Assembly: GCF_023913755.1 (NCBI RefSeq)
Contig: NZ_JAMXBJ010000033.1
Span: forward strand, 8,008 to 72,007
DNA length: 64,000 nt
Direction: 5' to 3'
Source: Pseudarthrobacter cellobiosi
Lineage (GTDB): Bacteria; Actinomycetota; Actinomycetes; Actinomycetales; Micrococcaceae
In this document: one piece after another, positions 8,941-16,237 of the stretch
Numbering within the stretch: the first letter of the stretch is position 1
How the letters are laid out: every line of letters begins with the position of its first letter
The notes under the pieces: generated by a model
The model's input: only the letters and a program-made list of their open reading frames with translations
What the model was told of the DNA's origin: nothing
Databases searched by the model: none
Made by a program: the position numbers and the translations under genes

Positions 8941-9492
8941 TCAGCCCGCCGTCGGACTTTTCACGCGGGATCCGCGCCGCACGGCGACCACCGCGGCCGC
9001 ACCCAGCAGCACGCCCAGACCGGCCATCCAAGTGGTATTCCCCTCTGCTCCACCCACGGTGGTTTGCGCGTTGAAGCCCTGGTTGATGCCCCTGCTGACG
9101 GCGGCCGCGGGCGCCTGGGCAGCTGCGCCTGTCGGGGCGGCTGCCTGAGGTGCCAGCACCTGCGCGGCGGGCACCTGGACCGCCGGAGTGAGTGTGGCCG
9201 GCGTTTCAGTTACCACTACGGGCTGCTCCACCTGGGTGGGTGGGTCCACGGTGACCGGCGGATCGGCCACCACGGGAGGATCCACGACGACAGGCGGGTC
9301 AACCACGACCACGGGTGGCTCAACCACGACAGGCGGGACGACCAACACGGGTGGTTCGACGACGACCGGCGGATCAATAACCGGCGACAGCGTCACAGGG
9401 ACGCAGGAATTGGCAAAGTCCGCCATCCCCTGAGCGTCCCAGTTATATCCGCCCAACCCCGCTACCCCTACAGTGGCTAAAGCTCCTTTCAT
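8941..9492 (-). CDS. surface protein with VVVxPP repeats
   Basis: A 183-residue protein: a short N-terminus, then about ten tandem units of the form DPPVVV/EPPVVV (about residues 38-85), an Ala/Pro/Gln-rich spacer, and a C-terminal hydrophobic helix (WMAGLGVLLGAAAVVAV) followed by RRGSRVK. That end is the layout of sortase-anchored proteins, but no LPxTG is present; the segment before the helix reads FNAQTTVGGAEGN. It lacks a strong N-terminal signal peptide, and a single Cys lies before the repeats. The repeats would form an extended rod crossing the wall. It shares direction with the sortase gene. GGGGAGA precedes ATG 9492. Confidence 0.6.
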   Translation of the reverse strand: MKGALATVGVAGLGGYNWDAQGMADFANSCVPVTLSPVIDPPVVVEPPVLVVPPVVVEPPVVVVDPPVVVDPPVVADPPVTVDPPTQVEQPVVVTETPATLTPAVQVPAAQVLAPQAAAPTGAAAQAPAAAVSRGINQGFNAQTTVGGAEGNTTWMAGLGVLLGAAAVVAVRRGSRVKSPTAG

Positions 9493-9621
9493 GGTTTCTC
9501 CCCAGCCTGTTTAGGAATGGACCACGTTGACAGGGAGAAGAGTCGGCTCTGAGTGCCCCAGCAGCATGGTCAGTTTGTATGTGCCTAAAGGCTAGGGGCG
9601 GCGTCCGGGTGCGGTCGTGAG

Positions 9622-9700
9622 TAGCGAGTACTCGTCTTTTTGCACCTCTGACCTGCGGTGTTACCTGTTCGTACTCGGAAACGGGTGAGTACTAGCGGTA
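9622..9700. promoter_or_regulatory. palindromic elements upstream of the surface-protein operon
   Basis: A 10-bp palindrome CGAGTACTCG and an inverted pair TACTC...GAGTA spaced by 10 bases lie upstream of the 9492 start. They differ from the BlaI-type sites. They could be operators of an unknown regulator. Confidence 0.3.
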
Positions 9701-9734
9701 CGCTGGCCGCCCTTGAACGTGGCCAGGCCTGCGC

Positions 9735-9959
9735 CTAACGTTGGAGCACCAGAAAGGGCGGGATGGGCTTTTGTCGCGCATCGTACATGTGCTGGATCCT
9801 GTCGATGAGCTCGGCGGTCATCGTCGCTCTGCGGCCGCCGTTGCGGCCTCTGGTTCGCGCAGCGTTAAGTCCGGCCTGCGCTCCGGGCTGTAGTCCCAGC
9901 AGGGGCGTGAACCAGCCGGTACGGACCGTGAATTTTCTATCCCCCGCGGAGGGCGGCAA
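9735..9959 (-). pseudogene. serine recombinase DNA-binding-domain fragment
   Basis: The segment AGLNAARTRGRNGGRRATMT followed by AELIDRIQHMYDARQKPI matches the end of a Tn3-family resolvase where the catalytic domain passes into the helix-turn-helix. The preceding residues and the C-terminal helix-turn-helix are missing or altered. It is a remnant distinct from the one near 2.7 kb, at the edge of the duplicated dedA tail. Confidence 0.6.
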
Positions 9960-10006
9960 CTCCCTGAGGTGCCGATATTCGGCTCCCGCTTGTCCGCCGA
10001 CGGGTG

Positions 10007-10043
10007 GAGATCAGGATCGCGGCCGGGGGCCCTGTTTCCCGAT
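10007..10043. repeat. direct repeat copy 2 (native dedA 3' end)
   Basis: Identical over 37 bp to 7492-7528. This copy is in its original context, coding for the end of the DedA protein, so the other copy is probably the duplicate. Confidence 0.85.
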
Positions 10044-10646
10044 TTCTTCCGGTAGGTTGCCGCGGAGGCGGCTGATGACCAGATCCACCACGATGCCGAG
10101 AATGACAGCGAAGACGATCGCGATAACCGCCGCGAGGAGATGGTTGTTCTCGAACCACTGCCCGAAGAACAACCCGATCGAGACCGAATAGCCGGCCCAG
10201 AGACTTCCGGAAACCGCGGTGAGTGCCATGAAACGGCCGCGGGGGAAATGCGTGGCGCCGGCCGTGATGTTGACCGCGACCCGGCCCACCGGGATGAAGC
10301 GGGCCACGATGATCAGCGAGGCGGCACGTCGGCGGAGCTCCCTGCCGGCCCAGCCGAAGGCGGCCTGCATGCGCTGGGACCGCATCCAGCGCCAGCGGCG
10401 CACGCCCGCCTTCCTGCCGATGAGGTAGGCGATGTTGTCACCGGTGAATGCGCCGACGGCGGCCAGGAGGACGAGAAGCCATGCATTGGGCACTCCGGCA
10501 CTGGCGGAAACAGCAGCCAGCCCTACCACCACGGACTCGCTCGGTATCGGCGGAAAGAAGCCGTCAATGATGCTGCAGGCCAGCACCAGCAGGAGCACCC
10601 AGGGCTGCCCAGCGGCTGCCAGGATGAAGTCGTTGATTGCCTGCAT
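10011..10646 (-). CDS. DedA/VTT-domain membrane protein
   Basis: A 211-residue DedA family protein with four to five TM helices. It has the family signatures PPIPSESVVV near residue 32 and GRKAGVRRWRW, then the conserved FIPVGRVAVNITAGA (VARFIPVGR) re-entrant region and the G-x-x-W segment. Family members flip undecaprenyl phosphate or phospholipids and support proton-dependent envelope homeostasis. Start ATG 10646 is followed by a normal N-terminus. The downstream remnants suggest the dedA locus was a recombination site. Length is normal for the family. Confidence 0.9.
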   Translation of the reverse strand: MQAINDFILAAAGQPWVLLLVLACSIIDGFFPPIPSESVVVGLAAVSASAGVPNAWLLVLLAAVGAFTGDNIAYLIGRKAGVRRWRWMRSQRMQAAFGWAGRELRRRAASLIIVARFIPVGRVAVNITAGATHFPRGRFMALTAVSGSLWAGYSVSIGLFFGQWFENNHLLAAVIAIVFAVILGIVVDLVISRLRGNLPEEIGKQGPRPRS

Positions 10647-10652
10647 GGTTTC

Positions 10653-10915
10653 CTAACGCTTGGCCTGTAGTTCTCCCCAGGGCTGTCCCGGACGGGCAAC
10701 CCCGGCAGCCGGTCGATGATGAGTCCGGGCGGGATCCTTCCGGCGCAAGGACGACGGCGTTTCCAGCGCTTCCGCGGCCCGGCCAAACCTTTCCGGGGTG
10801 TCCGTCAGGAGGGTCGTGAGCGGTTCCCCGGCGCGGGCGGCAGCACCCGGCTTGGAGTACATGCGCACACCTGCAATGGTCTGAACCGTGTGTTCCTTGC
10901 GGGCACGGTGCCCCC
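10653..10915 (-). pseudogene. deoA: 3' fragment of thymidine/pyrimidine phosphorylase
   Basis: On the minus strand the frame reads RARKEHTVQTIAGVRMYSKPG, then RAGEPLTTLLTDTPERFGRAAEALE. This is the hallmark C-terminal domain of DeoA/PdP (K-E-D-V...AGVRMHAKPGD...AGEPLLTLHTDTPERF in the family). Everything N-terminal is absent and the frame continues into a non-homologous tail. It is an unrelated chromosomal gene end captured in this region. Confidence 0.6.
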
Positions 10916-11029
10916 TAAAGTCCGGTTAGCCATGGTGGCGTGAGGGCTAAATGCCGGACGTCCCTGTCGTTGTCCTGACGTTCGGCCGGTCCGCCCGGAG
11001 TCACCAAGGCTCATCTGTTTTTCGCCGCT
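10916..11029. other. short junction sequence
   Basis: Between the deoA fragment and the VKOR gene; no recognisable feature. Confidence 0.3.
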
Positions 11030-11704
11030 CTACTGCCCGGACGTGCCGATGAAGACGGGCAGGAAGCGGAAGAAGATGCTGGCGATGACCGCCACGTACA
11101 GAAGTGCGACCAGCATCCATCCAGTGTCCCCGATGAGGCGGGTGGCGCGCGCCGGCAGCCTGATGGCCCCTGAGGTGATGTTTCTGATGGTGACCCAGAT
11201 GAACAGCGGAATCATCATGGCCCAGACCACCATGCAGTACGGACAGAGGATCCCGATCGCGTACAGCGCCTGGGACCACAGCCAGCCGACGAAGACCATT
11301 CCCAGCGTCACGCCCGTCTGCAGCCCGATCCAGTACCAGCGTGCGAAGTTCGCCCCGGAGAGCAGAGCCATTCCGGTGGTGATGATCACGGCAAAGGCCA
11401 CAATGCCAATGAACATATTGGGGAAACCGAAGAGTGAACTCTGCCAGGTCTTCATCACGTCGCCGCAGGAGACCCACGGGTTGATGTCGCAGCTGGTGAT
11501 GTGGTTGGGATCCCTGAGCGCCTCGAGTTTCTCAAGGACGAGGATCCCGGAAGCGATCCATCCGATGACACCGGTGATGACCATCAACAGGCCGAGAGGT
11601 TTGCTTCGCGTAGTCGCGGGAACATCGGAAACTGCCGGACCGGGAGCACCGGTGCCCTGGGACCCTCCCATGGCCGGTGGAAGTTGTTCCGTTGTTTTAA
11701 CCAT
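11030..11704 (-). CDS. vitamin K epoxide reductase (VKOR) family protein
   Basis: A 224-residue integral membrane protein with four to five TM helices. It has the VKOR core: a loop pair CDINPWVSC (Cys at about 73 and 81) and the active-site ILCPYCMVVW (CPYC) in a later helix. Bacterial VKORs reoxidise DsbA-like proteins using quinone, forming disulfides in exported proteins. The partner could be the DsbA-like protein encoded at 45485. The divergent neighbour at 12106 is CcdA, which does the opposite (reducing) job. Unlike many actinobacterial homologues there is no fused thioredoxin domain. Confidence 0.9.
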   Translation of the reverse strand: MVKTTEQLPPAMGGSQGTGAPGPAVSDVPATTRSKPLGLLMVITGVIGWIASGILVLEKLEALRDPNHITSCDINPWVSCGDVMKTWQSSLFGFPNMFIGIVAFAVIITTGMALLSGANFARWYWIGLQTGVTLGMVFVGWLWSQALYAIGILCPYCMVVWAMMIPLFIWVTIRNITSGAIRLPARATRLIGDTGWMLVALLYVAVIASIFFRFLPVFIGTSGQ

Positions 11705-12045
11705 ATCTATGCCGTCCTTTGGCTGGTTTGTGCCTGGAATGGTTCTGGCAGGGCTCTTAAGATGCCGCGGGCCGTTTCAAATCCAGGCTGAGATGGAGGG
11801 AAGTGCTGCCGGGCATTCTTCGCCGCGGAATCGGCGTGGCCGGACAGGTGAGAACGGCCGCGTCCGTAAAGGTGGGAGAAAATACGGTGTCCATGACAAA
11901 GTCCCTTCAGATTCTGCACTCATCATTACACCGGTTTGTGATTGGCGACGCGGCCGGCGCGGTGCCCCGGCAGAGAACACGACAGTATGCGACAACCGGC
12001 GCCGGCTGCTGTGGAGACCCGGACAAATCCGCCGCAACAGTCAAG
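11705..12045. other. divergent intergenic region
   Basis: Holds the VKOR promoter (minus) and, at its right end, the operator-bearing promoter of ccdA. No gene is supported here. Confidence 0.45.
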
Positions 12046-12062
12046 TACTATATCCGATAGTA
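12046..12062. promoter_or_regulatory. BlaI-type operator, perfect
   Basis: TACTAT-atccg-ATAGTA, both half-sites matching the consensus exactly. It ends 43 bp before the ccdA start at 12106, consistent with overlap of the core promoter. Confidence 0.75.
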
Positions 12063-12105
12063 GCAATGCGGGCCGATGTCGGCCCCACGGATCTGCAGGA
12101 GCGCA

Positions 12106-12855
12106 ATGACCGTCGGTGGATTCTTCGCGGAGACAGCGTTTTCCGGTGCGCTCCTGCTCGCGGTGCCGCTGGCGCTCATCGCGGGAATCATTTCCTTTAT
12201 CTCCCCCTGTGTGCTGCCTCTGGTGCCGGGCTATCTTGGCTATGTTTCGGGCCTGGCCGGTACGGATCAGACCCGCGCAAAGCGCCGGATCGTCATGGGG
12301 GTCGGTCTCTTCGTTCTCGGGTTCGCGGCTGTTTTTGTCCTTTACGGCGCAGCCTTCGGGGCGGTCGGCGGGTGGCTGGTCCGGTGGCAGGACCTTCTGA
12401 TCCGGGCTCTCGGCCTGGTGGTCATCCTGATGGGCTTTGTGCTCATCGGACGTTTCCCTTTCCTGCAGCGGACCATCAAATTGCCGTGGAAGCCGTCATC
12501 GGGGATCGCCGGCGCGCCCTTCCTGGGCATTGTCTTCGGCCTGGGCTGGACACCGTGCATCGGCCCCACCCTCAGCGCGGTCCTGGCCCTGAGCACCGCC
12601 AGCGGTTCGGCCTGGCGCGGCGCCCTGCTCGCTTTCGCCTACTGCATCGGGCTCGGCATCCCATTCCTCCTCGTCGCGTTGGGCGTCAACTGGGTCAGCG
12701 GTGCGGTCTCGTTGATCAGGCGCCACATCCGCACATTCAACATCGCAGGAGGCGCCATCCTGGCGGTCCTGGGCCTGCTCATGGTCTCAGGTGTCTGGAC
12801 CCAGTGGATCTACCAGCTGCAGAACCTGATCGGCACCTTCGCGACGCCGGTCTGA
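12106..12855 (+). CDS. ccdA: CcdA-type thiol-disulfide electron transporter
   Basis: A 249-residue six-TM protein. It carries the two signature cysteines: [19 protein letters not shown] in TM1 and [16 protein letters not shown] in TM4. CcdA moves electrons from cytosolic thioredoxin across the membrane to TlpA/CcsX-like thioredoxins, needed for cytochrome c maturation and other exported thiol proteins. ATG 12106 is chosen because CAGGAG precedes it; an in-frame ATG at 12076 has no ribosome site. A perfect BlaI-type operator lies upstream. Paralogues are at 54402, at 63890 (partial) and as a decayed remnant near 28.6 kb. Confidence 0.92.
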   Translation: MTVGGFFAETAFSGALLLAVPLALIAGIISFISPCVLPLVPGYLGYVSGLAGTDQTRAKRRIVMGVGLFVLGFAAVFVLYGAAFGAVGGWLVRWQDLLIRALGLVVILMGFVLIGRFPFLQRTIKLPWKPSSGIAGAPFLGIVFGLGWTPCIGPTLSAVLALSTASGSAWRGALLAFAYCIGLGIPFLLVALGVNWVSGAVSLIRRHIRTFNIAGGAILAVLGLLMVSGVWTQWIYQLQNLIGTFATPV

Positions 12856-12975
12856 GCAGACCAGCCGCTCCGGCACGGCGCCAGGCCCGCATGACGCGAC
12901 CCCGCCCCGGGGCGACTCCGGCCAGGCACCGGTCGTTTCTAACCGCCATGCGGACCTCTTCCGGGCATTCTCAAC

Positions 12976-12992
12976 TACTATGATGAATAGTA
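12976..12992. promoter_or_regulatory. BlaI-type operator, perfect with extended arms
   Basis: TACTAT-gatga-ATAGTA; symmetry extends to 8 bp per arm (ACTACTAT/ATAGTAGT). Placed 39 bp before the GTG at 13031. Confidence 0.75.
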
Positions 12993-13030
12993 GTATCTGG
13001 ATTCGAACCAACTACAGCACGAGAGAAAGT

Positions 13031-13321
13031 GTGATCGGGATGATGGGTTACGGGGACGGAATGATGGGCGGCTGGAACGGATACGGAATGATGGGCGGCG
13101 GGTCGCCCCTCTGGGGCCTCCTGATGCTGATATTTGTGGTGGCTGCCATCGCGGCGGTGACCCTGTTCGCGGTCTGGCTCATCAGGCGGGGCCCCTCCGC
13201 GCCGGGCGGGGCAGTACGCGGGGGGCAGGAAGCCGGTGAGATCCTGCGCCGGCGCTTCGCATCGGGCGATATTGATGACGAGGAGTTCAGGCGCCGCCTC
13301 GCGGCCCTGGAAGGGCAATAA
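13031..13321 (+). CDS. SHOCT-domain membrane protein, Met/Gly-rich N-terminus
   Basis: A 96-residue protein. The N-terminus is exposed and rich in Met and Gly (GMMGYGDGMMGGWNGYGMMGGG). One TM helix follows (WGLLMLIFVVAAIAAVTLFAVWLI), then a cytosolic linker and a SHOCT domain (AGEILRRRFASGDIDDEEFRRRLAAL). Such proteins are frequent beside copper genes; the Met-rich end may bind Cu+ (inference). GTG 13031 is taken as start because the earlier ATG at 12980 lies inside the operator; ATG 13040 is the other choice. Confidence 0.7.
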   Translation: MIGMMGYGDGMMGGWNGYGMMGGGSPLWGLLMLIFVVAAIAAVTLFAVWLIRRGPSAPGGAVRGGQEAGEILRRRFASGDIDDEEFRRRLAALEGQ

Positions 13322-13391
13322 GACCCATGCCGCGCAGATCCCGGAACCCGCCGCCGGACACGGCTCCCTCGACGTCACAGCCCAGATCATC

Positions 13392-13408
13392 TACTATGGT
13401 TCATAGTA
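13392..13408. promoter_or_regulatory. BlaI-type operator, perfect, 10-bp arms
   Basis: TACTAT-ggttc-ATAGTA; the symmetry extends to ATCTACTATG-gtt-CATAGTAGAT (10-3-10), the longest in the window. It lies upstream of the 13501-13940 small-protein operon. Confidence 0.78.
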
Positions 13409-13500
13409 GATACTTGGTGTGATTGCCCTCCTGTCTGTGCAGGTTCCGGCCGGGCACACTGAGTATCTTGACCGATTCAACAGACATGAGGAGTGCAACG

Positions 13501-13722
13501 ATGGAACAGATCTTCTACGGCCTGGCGGTTCTGGCCTGCCCGGTGGGCATGGGCGTGATGATGTGGCTGATGATGCGGTCGAACAAAAAACCGACCAGCG
13601 ACGCCCCTCCGGCGGAGGCCTCCGCAGCAGAGCTGGCGCAGCTGCGCGCCGACCTTGACAGGTTGCGCGCCGGACGGGGCCTCGCCCATGACGGCGGCGC
13701 CGCCGAAAAGGGACCCCGATGA
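13501..13722 (+). CDS. small single-pass membrane protein
   Basis: A 73-residue protein: an N-terminal hydrophobic helix (FYGLAVLACPVGMGVMMWLMMR) with a Cys-Pro and many Met, then a charged tail containing a short predicted coiled coil (AELAQLRADLDRLRAG). AGGAG precedes ATG 13501. It resembles the protein at 28171 (LLAGPVAIGLLMSFMMRG) in size, helix motif (GPVxxGLLM.FMM / CPVGMGVMMWLMM) and operator. The function is unknown. The stop overlaps the next start by 4 bp (ATGA), showing translational coupling. Confidence 0.65.
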   Translation: MEQIFYGLAVLACPVGMGVMMWLMMRSNKKPTSDAPPAEASAAELAQLRADLDRLRAGRGLAHDGGAAEKGPR

Positions 13723-13940
13723 ACGGGACCCTTTTTGCCCTTATTGTGTTGCTGCTCGCCCTCGGGTCAACGTACTTCTTCTGTGTCCGCCCCATGCGCA
13801 AAGGCAACTGTGCGATGGGGCAGGATGCCTCCTGTGCCGGCGCCGCGTCCAAGGACCTGGAGTCCGGGGCAGAAGCCGCACGCCTGAAATCCGAGATCGC
13901 GGCCCTGCGCACGCAGTCAGCCCGCCCGGGCTCCGAGTAG
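13719..13940 (+). CDS. small single-pass membrane protein
   Basis: A 73-residue protein with one N-terminal TM helix (FALIVLLLALGSTYFFCVRPM), then MRKGNCAMGQDASCAG, which has two Cys, and a short heptad-like segment (EAARLKSEIAALRTQ). It overlaps the previous gene by 4 bp, so the two are one unit, perhaps pairing through the coiled-coil tails. No named family recognised. Cysteines just after the membrane could face metal or thioredoxin partners. Confidence 0.6.
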   Translation: MNGTLFALIVLLLALGSTYFFCVRPMRKGNCAMGQDASCAGAASKDLESGAEAARLKSEIAALRTQSARPGSE

Positions 13941-14102
13941 CCACGAACCGTCCCCGGCTCCCCTGAGCCTGACCCGCCACGGCCGTTACAGCCGAAAAGG
14001 ACTCCGCATGCCCGTCTGTGAGCCGCGGGGCCGCCATGGCCTAGCGCCTGGGGCCCAACCCTCCTGTGCCGTCCCGCCGGCGGACGGTTCCGACACAACT
14101 CG

Positions 14103-14588
14103 GTGCGGTCCGTTTCCGGACGCAGCGCAACGGCCGTGATGCCCGCCCGCCCGTCAGACCAGCCCAGGATCCGGCGGGCCGCAAAGAGGGTCCTCCCTCC
14201 GGCCTCTGCCCTGCTGATCCTGATCGTCCTGGCAGTCTCTGCCCTGTGCGCTCCCAGTGGTCTGCCATCCCGCCCGGTGCTGTCCGCGGCGGCCGGCCTT
14301 CCGGCATCCTCCAATGTGCAGACCGCAGCGTCAGTGCCGGCTCCCTCGGAGGAGCCCTGCGCCACCTCGGGCCACGACCGGGCGGCCGCTGCCCCCGCAT
14401 CATGCACCGGCGACACCGCCGTCCAGGCAGGCACCCGGGACCAGAACCAACCCGGCCAGCCCTCTGACGCACCACCCATCTCTTTGCAACGGCCCGTTCT
14501 GAACGTACTGCCGGGAATACCGGAATTCATCCGGACACGCCCCGCAGTCACCCCGTCCCTGGCCCTGCTGTCCATCAGCCGGACGTAA
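14103..14588 (+). CDS. DUF6153-like exported or membrane protein
   Basis: A frame of 161 residues (an alternative start at 14139 shortens it by 12). It has a TM/signal helix (ASALLILIVLAVSALCAPSG), a low-complexity middle with Cys (SEEPCAT, PASCTGD) and a C-terminus LALLSISRT. The ending and layout match the protein at 52218 (end FCISRT), which I class as DUF6153. No good ribosome site is visible for either start. Actinobacterial DUF6153 proteins have no known function; the short conserved C-terminus suggests a protein-binding tag. Confidence 0.5.
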   Translation: MRSVSGRSATAVMPARPSDQPRIRRAAKRVLPPASALLILIVLAVSALCAPSGLPSRPVLSAAAGLPASSNVQTAASVPAPSEEPCATSGHDRAAAAPASCTGDTAVQAGTRDQNQPGQPSDAPPISLQRPVLNVLPGIPEFIRTRPAVTPSLALLSISRT

Positions 14589-14801
14589 AAGACCCCCTTT
14601 AGTTCGGCGTCGACCGCCCCGGACTCCGCTGCCAGCCGACTATCCGTCCGCTGGTTCAGCCGCACCCGTTCCGGCCCGCGAGCACCGGCCATCAGTCTCG
14701 GCTACCCCATTTACGACGTTGCCCGATCGGCAACCCCCTCCGCCATTCCCGGGAGCCTTCACGGCAATATCACCGGGCCATCCCTGAAGGGCATGTTCAC
14801 C

Positions 14802-16151
14802 ATGACCAAGAAACGGCGCAAGCCGGCAGCAAAAAGACCCTCCATCCCCGTCCGGGACGTCCGTCACGAGATCGGATATCCCGGCTGGAACGGGATCCTT
14901 GGCGCCCTGGAATCCCGGCAGGCTACGGTACACAATGGCCGCCCCCGGGCGGATGTACAACCGGGCGACCGGGCACCAGTGCCGTTCGTCAAAACCGTGC
15001 CGGCCCCGGCCCGGTCCGCACCTGTCCGTGCCGCGGCGCTTCCGCCTGTCATGGCGCAGACGGTTCCACCCGCCCCGGGGCCCCCGGCGGATGCGGGTCA
15101 CCGCCACGGGTTCTTCGACGATCTGGAGCCGCAGGGGCTGGCGGCCACGTACTGGATCGACACCGACGAGTGGGAGGGGCCCGGCGAACTGTCGGTGAGG
15201 TTTACCGGAACCAAAGCAGACCGGAAAACCGGTCAGGCGGCCGAACGGTTCGAGCACTATGAAGACGTTGACTCGGTCACGCCCGGCATCGGACGGATCG
15301 CCGTCACATCGCGGGTGTCCGGCATTACCGGCGGTGCCTGGGATGTCAAGGCGACGCCCGTTGCGCGGGCGGCCCGGGATGCTCAGCGCACCGCCGCAGC
15401 CCTTCCGGGACAGAGACCGGAGCGCACCACCGTGCACACCCGATTCGACGCCCTCGCCCAAGGACCCGGTGTCCACCTCTCCTCTTGGCCATTGCTGGTG
15501 GCCCTGGGCGCCGTCCTGGCCGTTGTCCTCCAGGCCATGTTCCTGACAGCGCAGGGCATCGATCCGGCGGGCCCGGTGTGGCTGACTGTCCTGGCGAACG
15601 CGGTGGGAGGGGTCGGCGCCCGTCTCTGGTCGCTTGCCCTGAACCGCCAGCCACTGAGCAGCTTCCTCAAGACCGGTGCGTGCATCCAGGGCTTCCTGGC
15701 CGGCGCACTGGCCACGATCATCATCGGGGCCCTGGTCTTTGGCTGGCCGGTGGGCAGGATCCTGGACGCAACGGCGGCCGGACTCTTCTTCGGCATGGCG
15801 GTCGGCCGGCCGGGCTGCTTCTTCACCGGGTGCTGTTACGGGCGCCCCACGGCTTCACGGTGGGGCCTGTGGTCTTCGGACCGGCGCACAGCGCGCCGCA
15901 GGCATCCCGTCCAGCTCTACGAGGCCTTCCTGTCCCTGCTGATCGGGCTGGGGACGCTGCCGTTCATGCTGGCGGCCCCGCCGCGTATTCCGGGCCTGGT
16001 CTTCGTCGGATCCGTCATGGTCTACACCCTGGGCCGGCAGTTGCTCTTCCCGCTGCGGGTGGACCCCCGCACCCGGAAGGGACGGATCCTGACCATCGTG
16101 GTGTGCACGGTCATCCTGGGCGCCGACATTGTGCTGGCTGTCATGTCCTGA
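14802..16151 (+). CDS. Lgt-like prolipoprotein diacylglyceryl transferase with long N-terminal extension
   Basis: A 449-residue protein. The first 225 or so residues are soluble, with a Pro/Ala-rich region and a domain (ATYWIDTDEWEGPGELSVRFTG through VARAARDAQR) that I cannot name. The membrane part has six or seven helices with the Lgt core GRPGCFFTGCCYGRPTASRWG and HPVQLYEA. Lgt attaches diacylglycerol to the lipobox Cys of lipoproteins. The GCCYG variant replaces the GNFxNxExYG of E. coli Lgt. ATG 14802 fits GAAGGG at 14786-14791 better than ATG 14793. A more typical Lgt lies at 56747. Substrate choice is unknown. Confidence 0.7.
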   Translation: MTKKRRKPAAKRPSIPVRDVRHEIGYPGWNGILGALESRQATVHNGRPRADVQPGDRAPVPFVKTVPAPARSAPVRAAALPPVMAQTVPPAPGPPADAGHRHGFFDDLEPQGLAATYWIDTDEWEGPGELSVRFTGTKADRKTGQAAERFEHYEDVDSVTPGIGRIAVTSRVSGITGGAWDVKATPVARAARDAQRTAAALPGQRPERTTVHTRFDALAQGPGVHLSSWPLLVALGAVLAVVLQAMFLTAQGIDPAGPVWLTVLANAVGGVGARLWSLALNRQPLSSFLKTGACIQGFLAGALATIIIGALVFGWPVGRILDATAAGLFFGMAVGRPGCFFTGCCYGRPTASRWGLWSSDRRTARRRHPVQLYEAFLSLLIGLGTLPFMLAAPPRIPGLVFVGSVMVYTLGRQLLFPLRVDPRTRKGRILTIVVCTVILGADIVLAVMS

Positions 16152-16164
16152 TCATCGGGAACCG

Positions 16165-16199
16165 GAGCCCGGGCACCCCTGCGCGGGGAGCCCGGGTTC
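16165..16199. terminator. GC-rich hairpin between convergent genes
   Basis: AGCCCGGGC and GCCCGGGTT with an inner CCCC/GGGG stem lie between the Lgt-like gene and the M56 gene, which converge here. It could end transcription from both sides. Confidence 0.5.
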
Positions 16200-16237
16200 G
16201 GCGTCCGGGCGGAGTCTGATCAACCAGGATGGGCACG

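Noticed and set aside
11043..12983. 646-codon plus-strand frame over VKOR and ccdA
   Set aside because: Shadow of VKOR on one side and of ccdA in another frame on the other; no motif.
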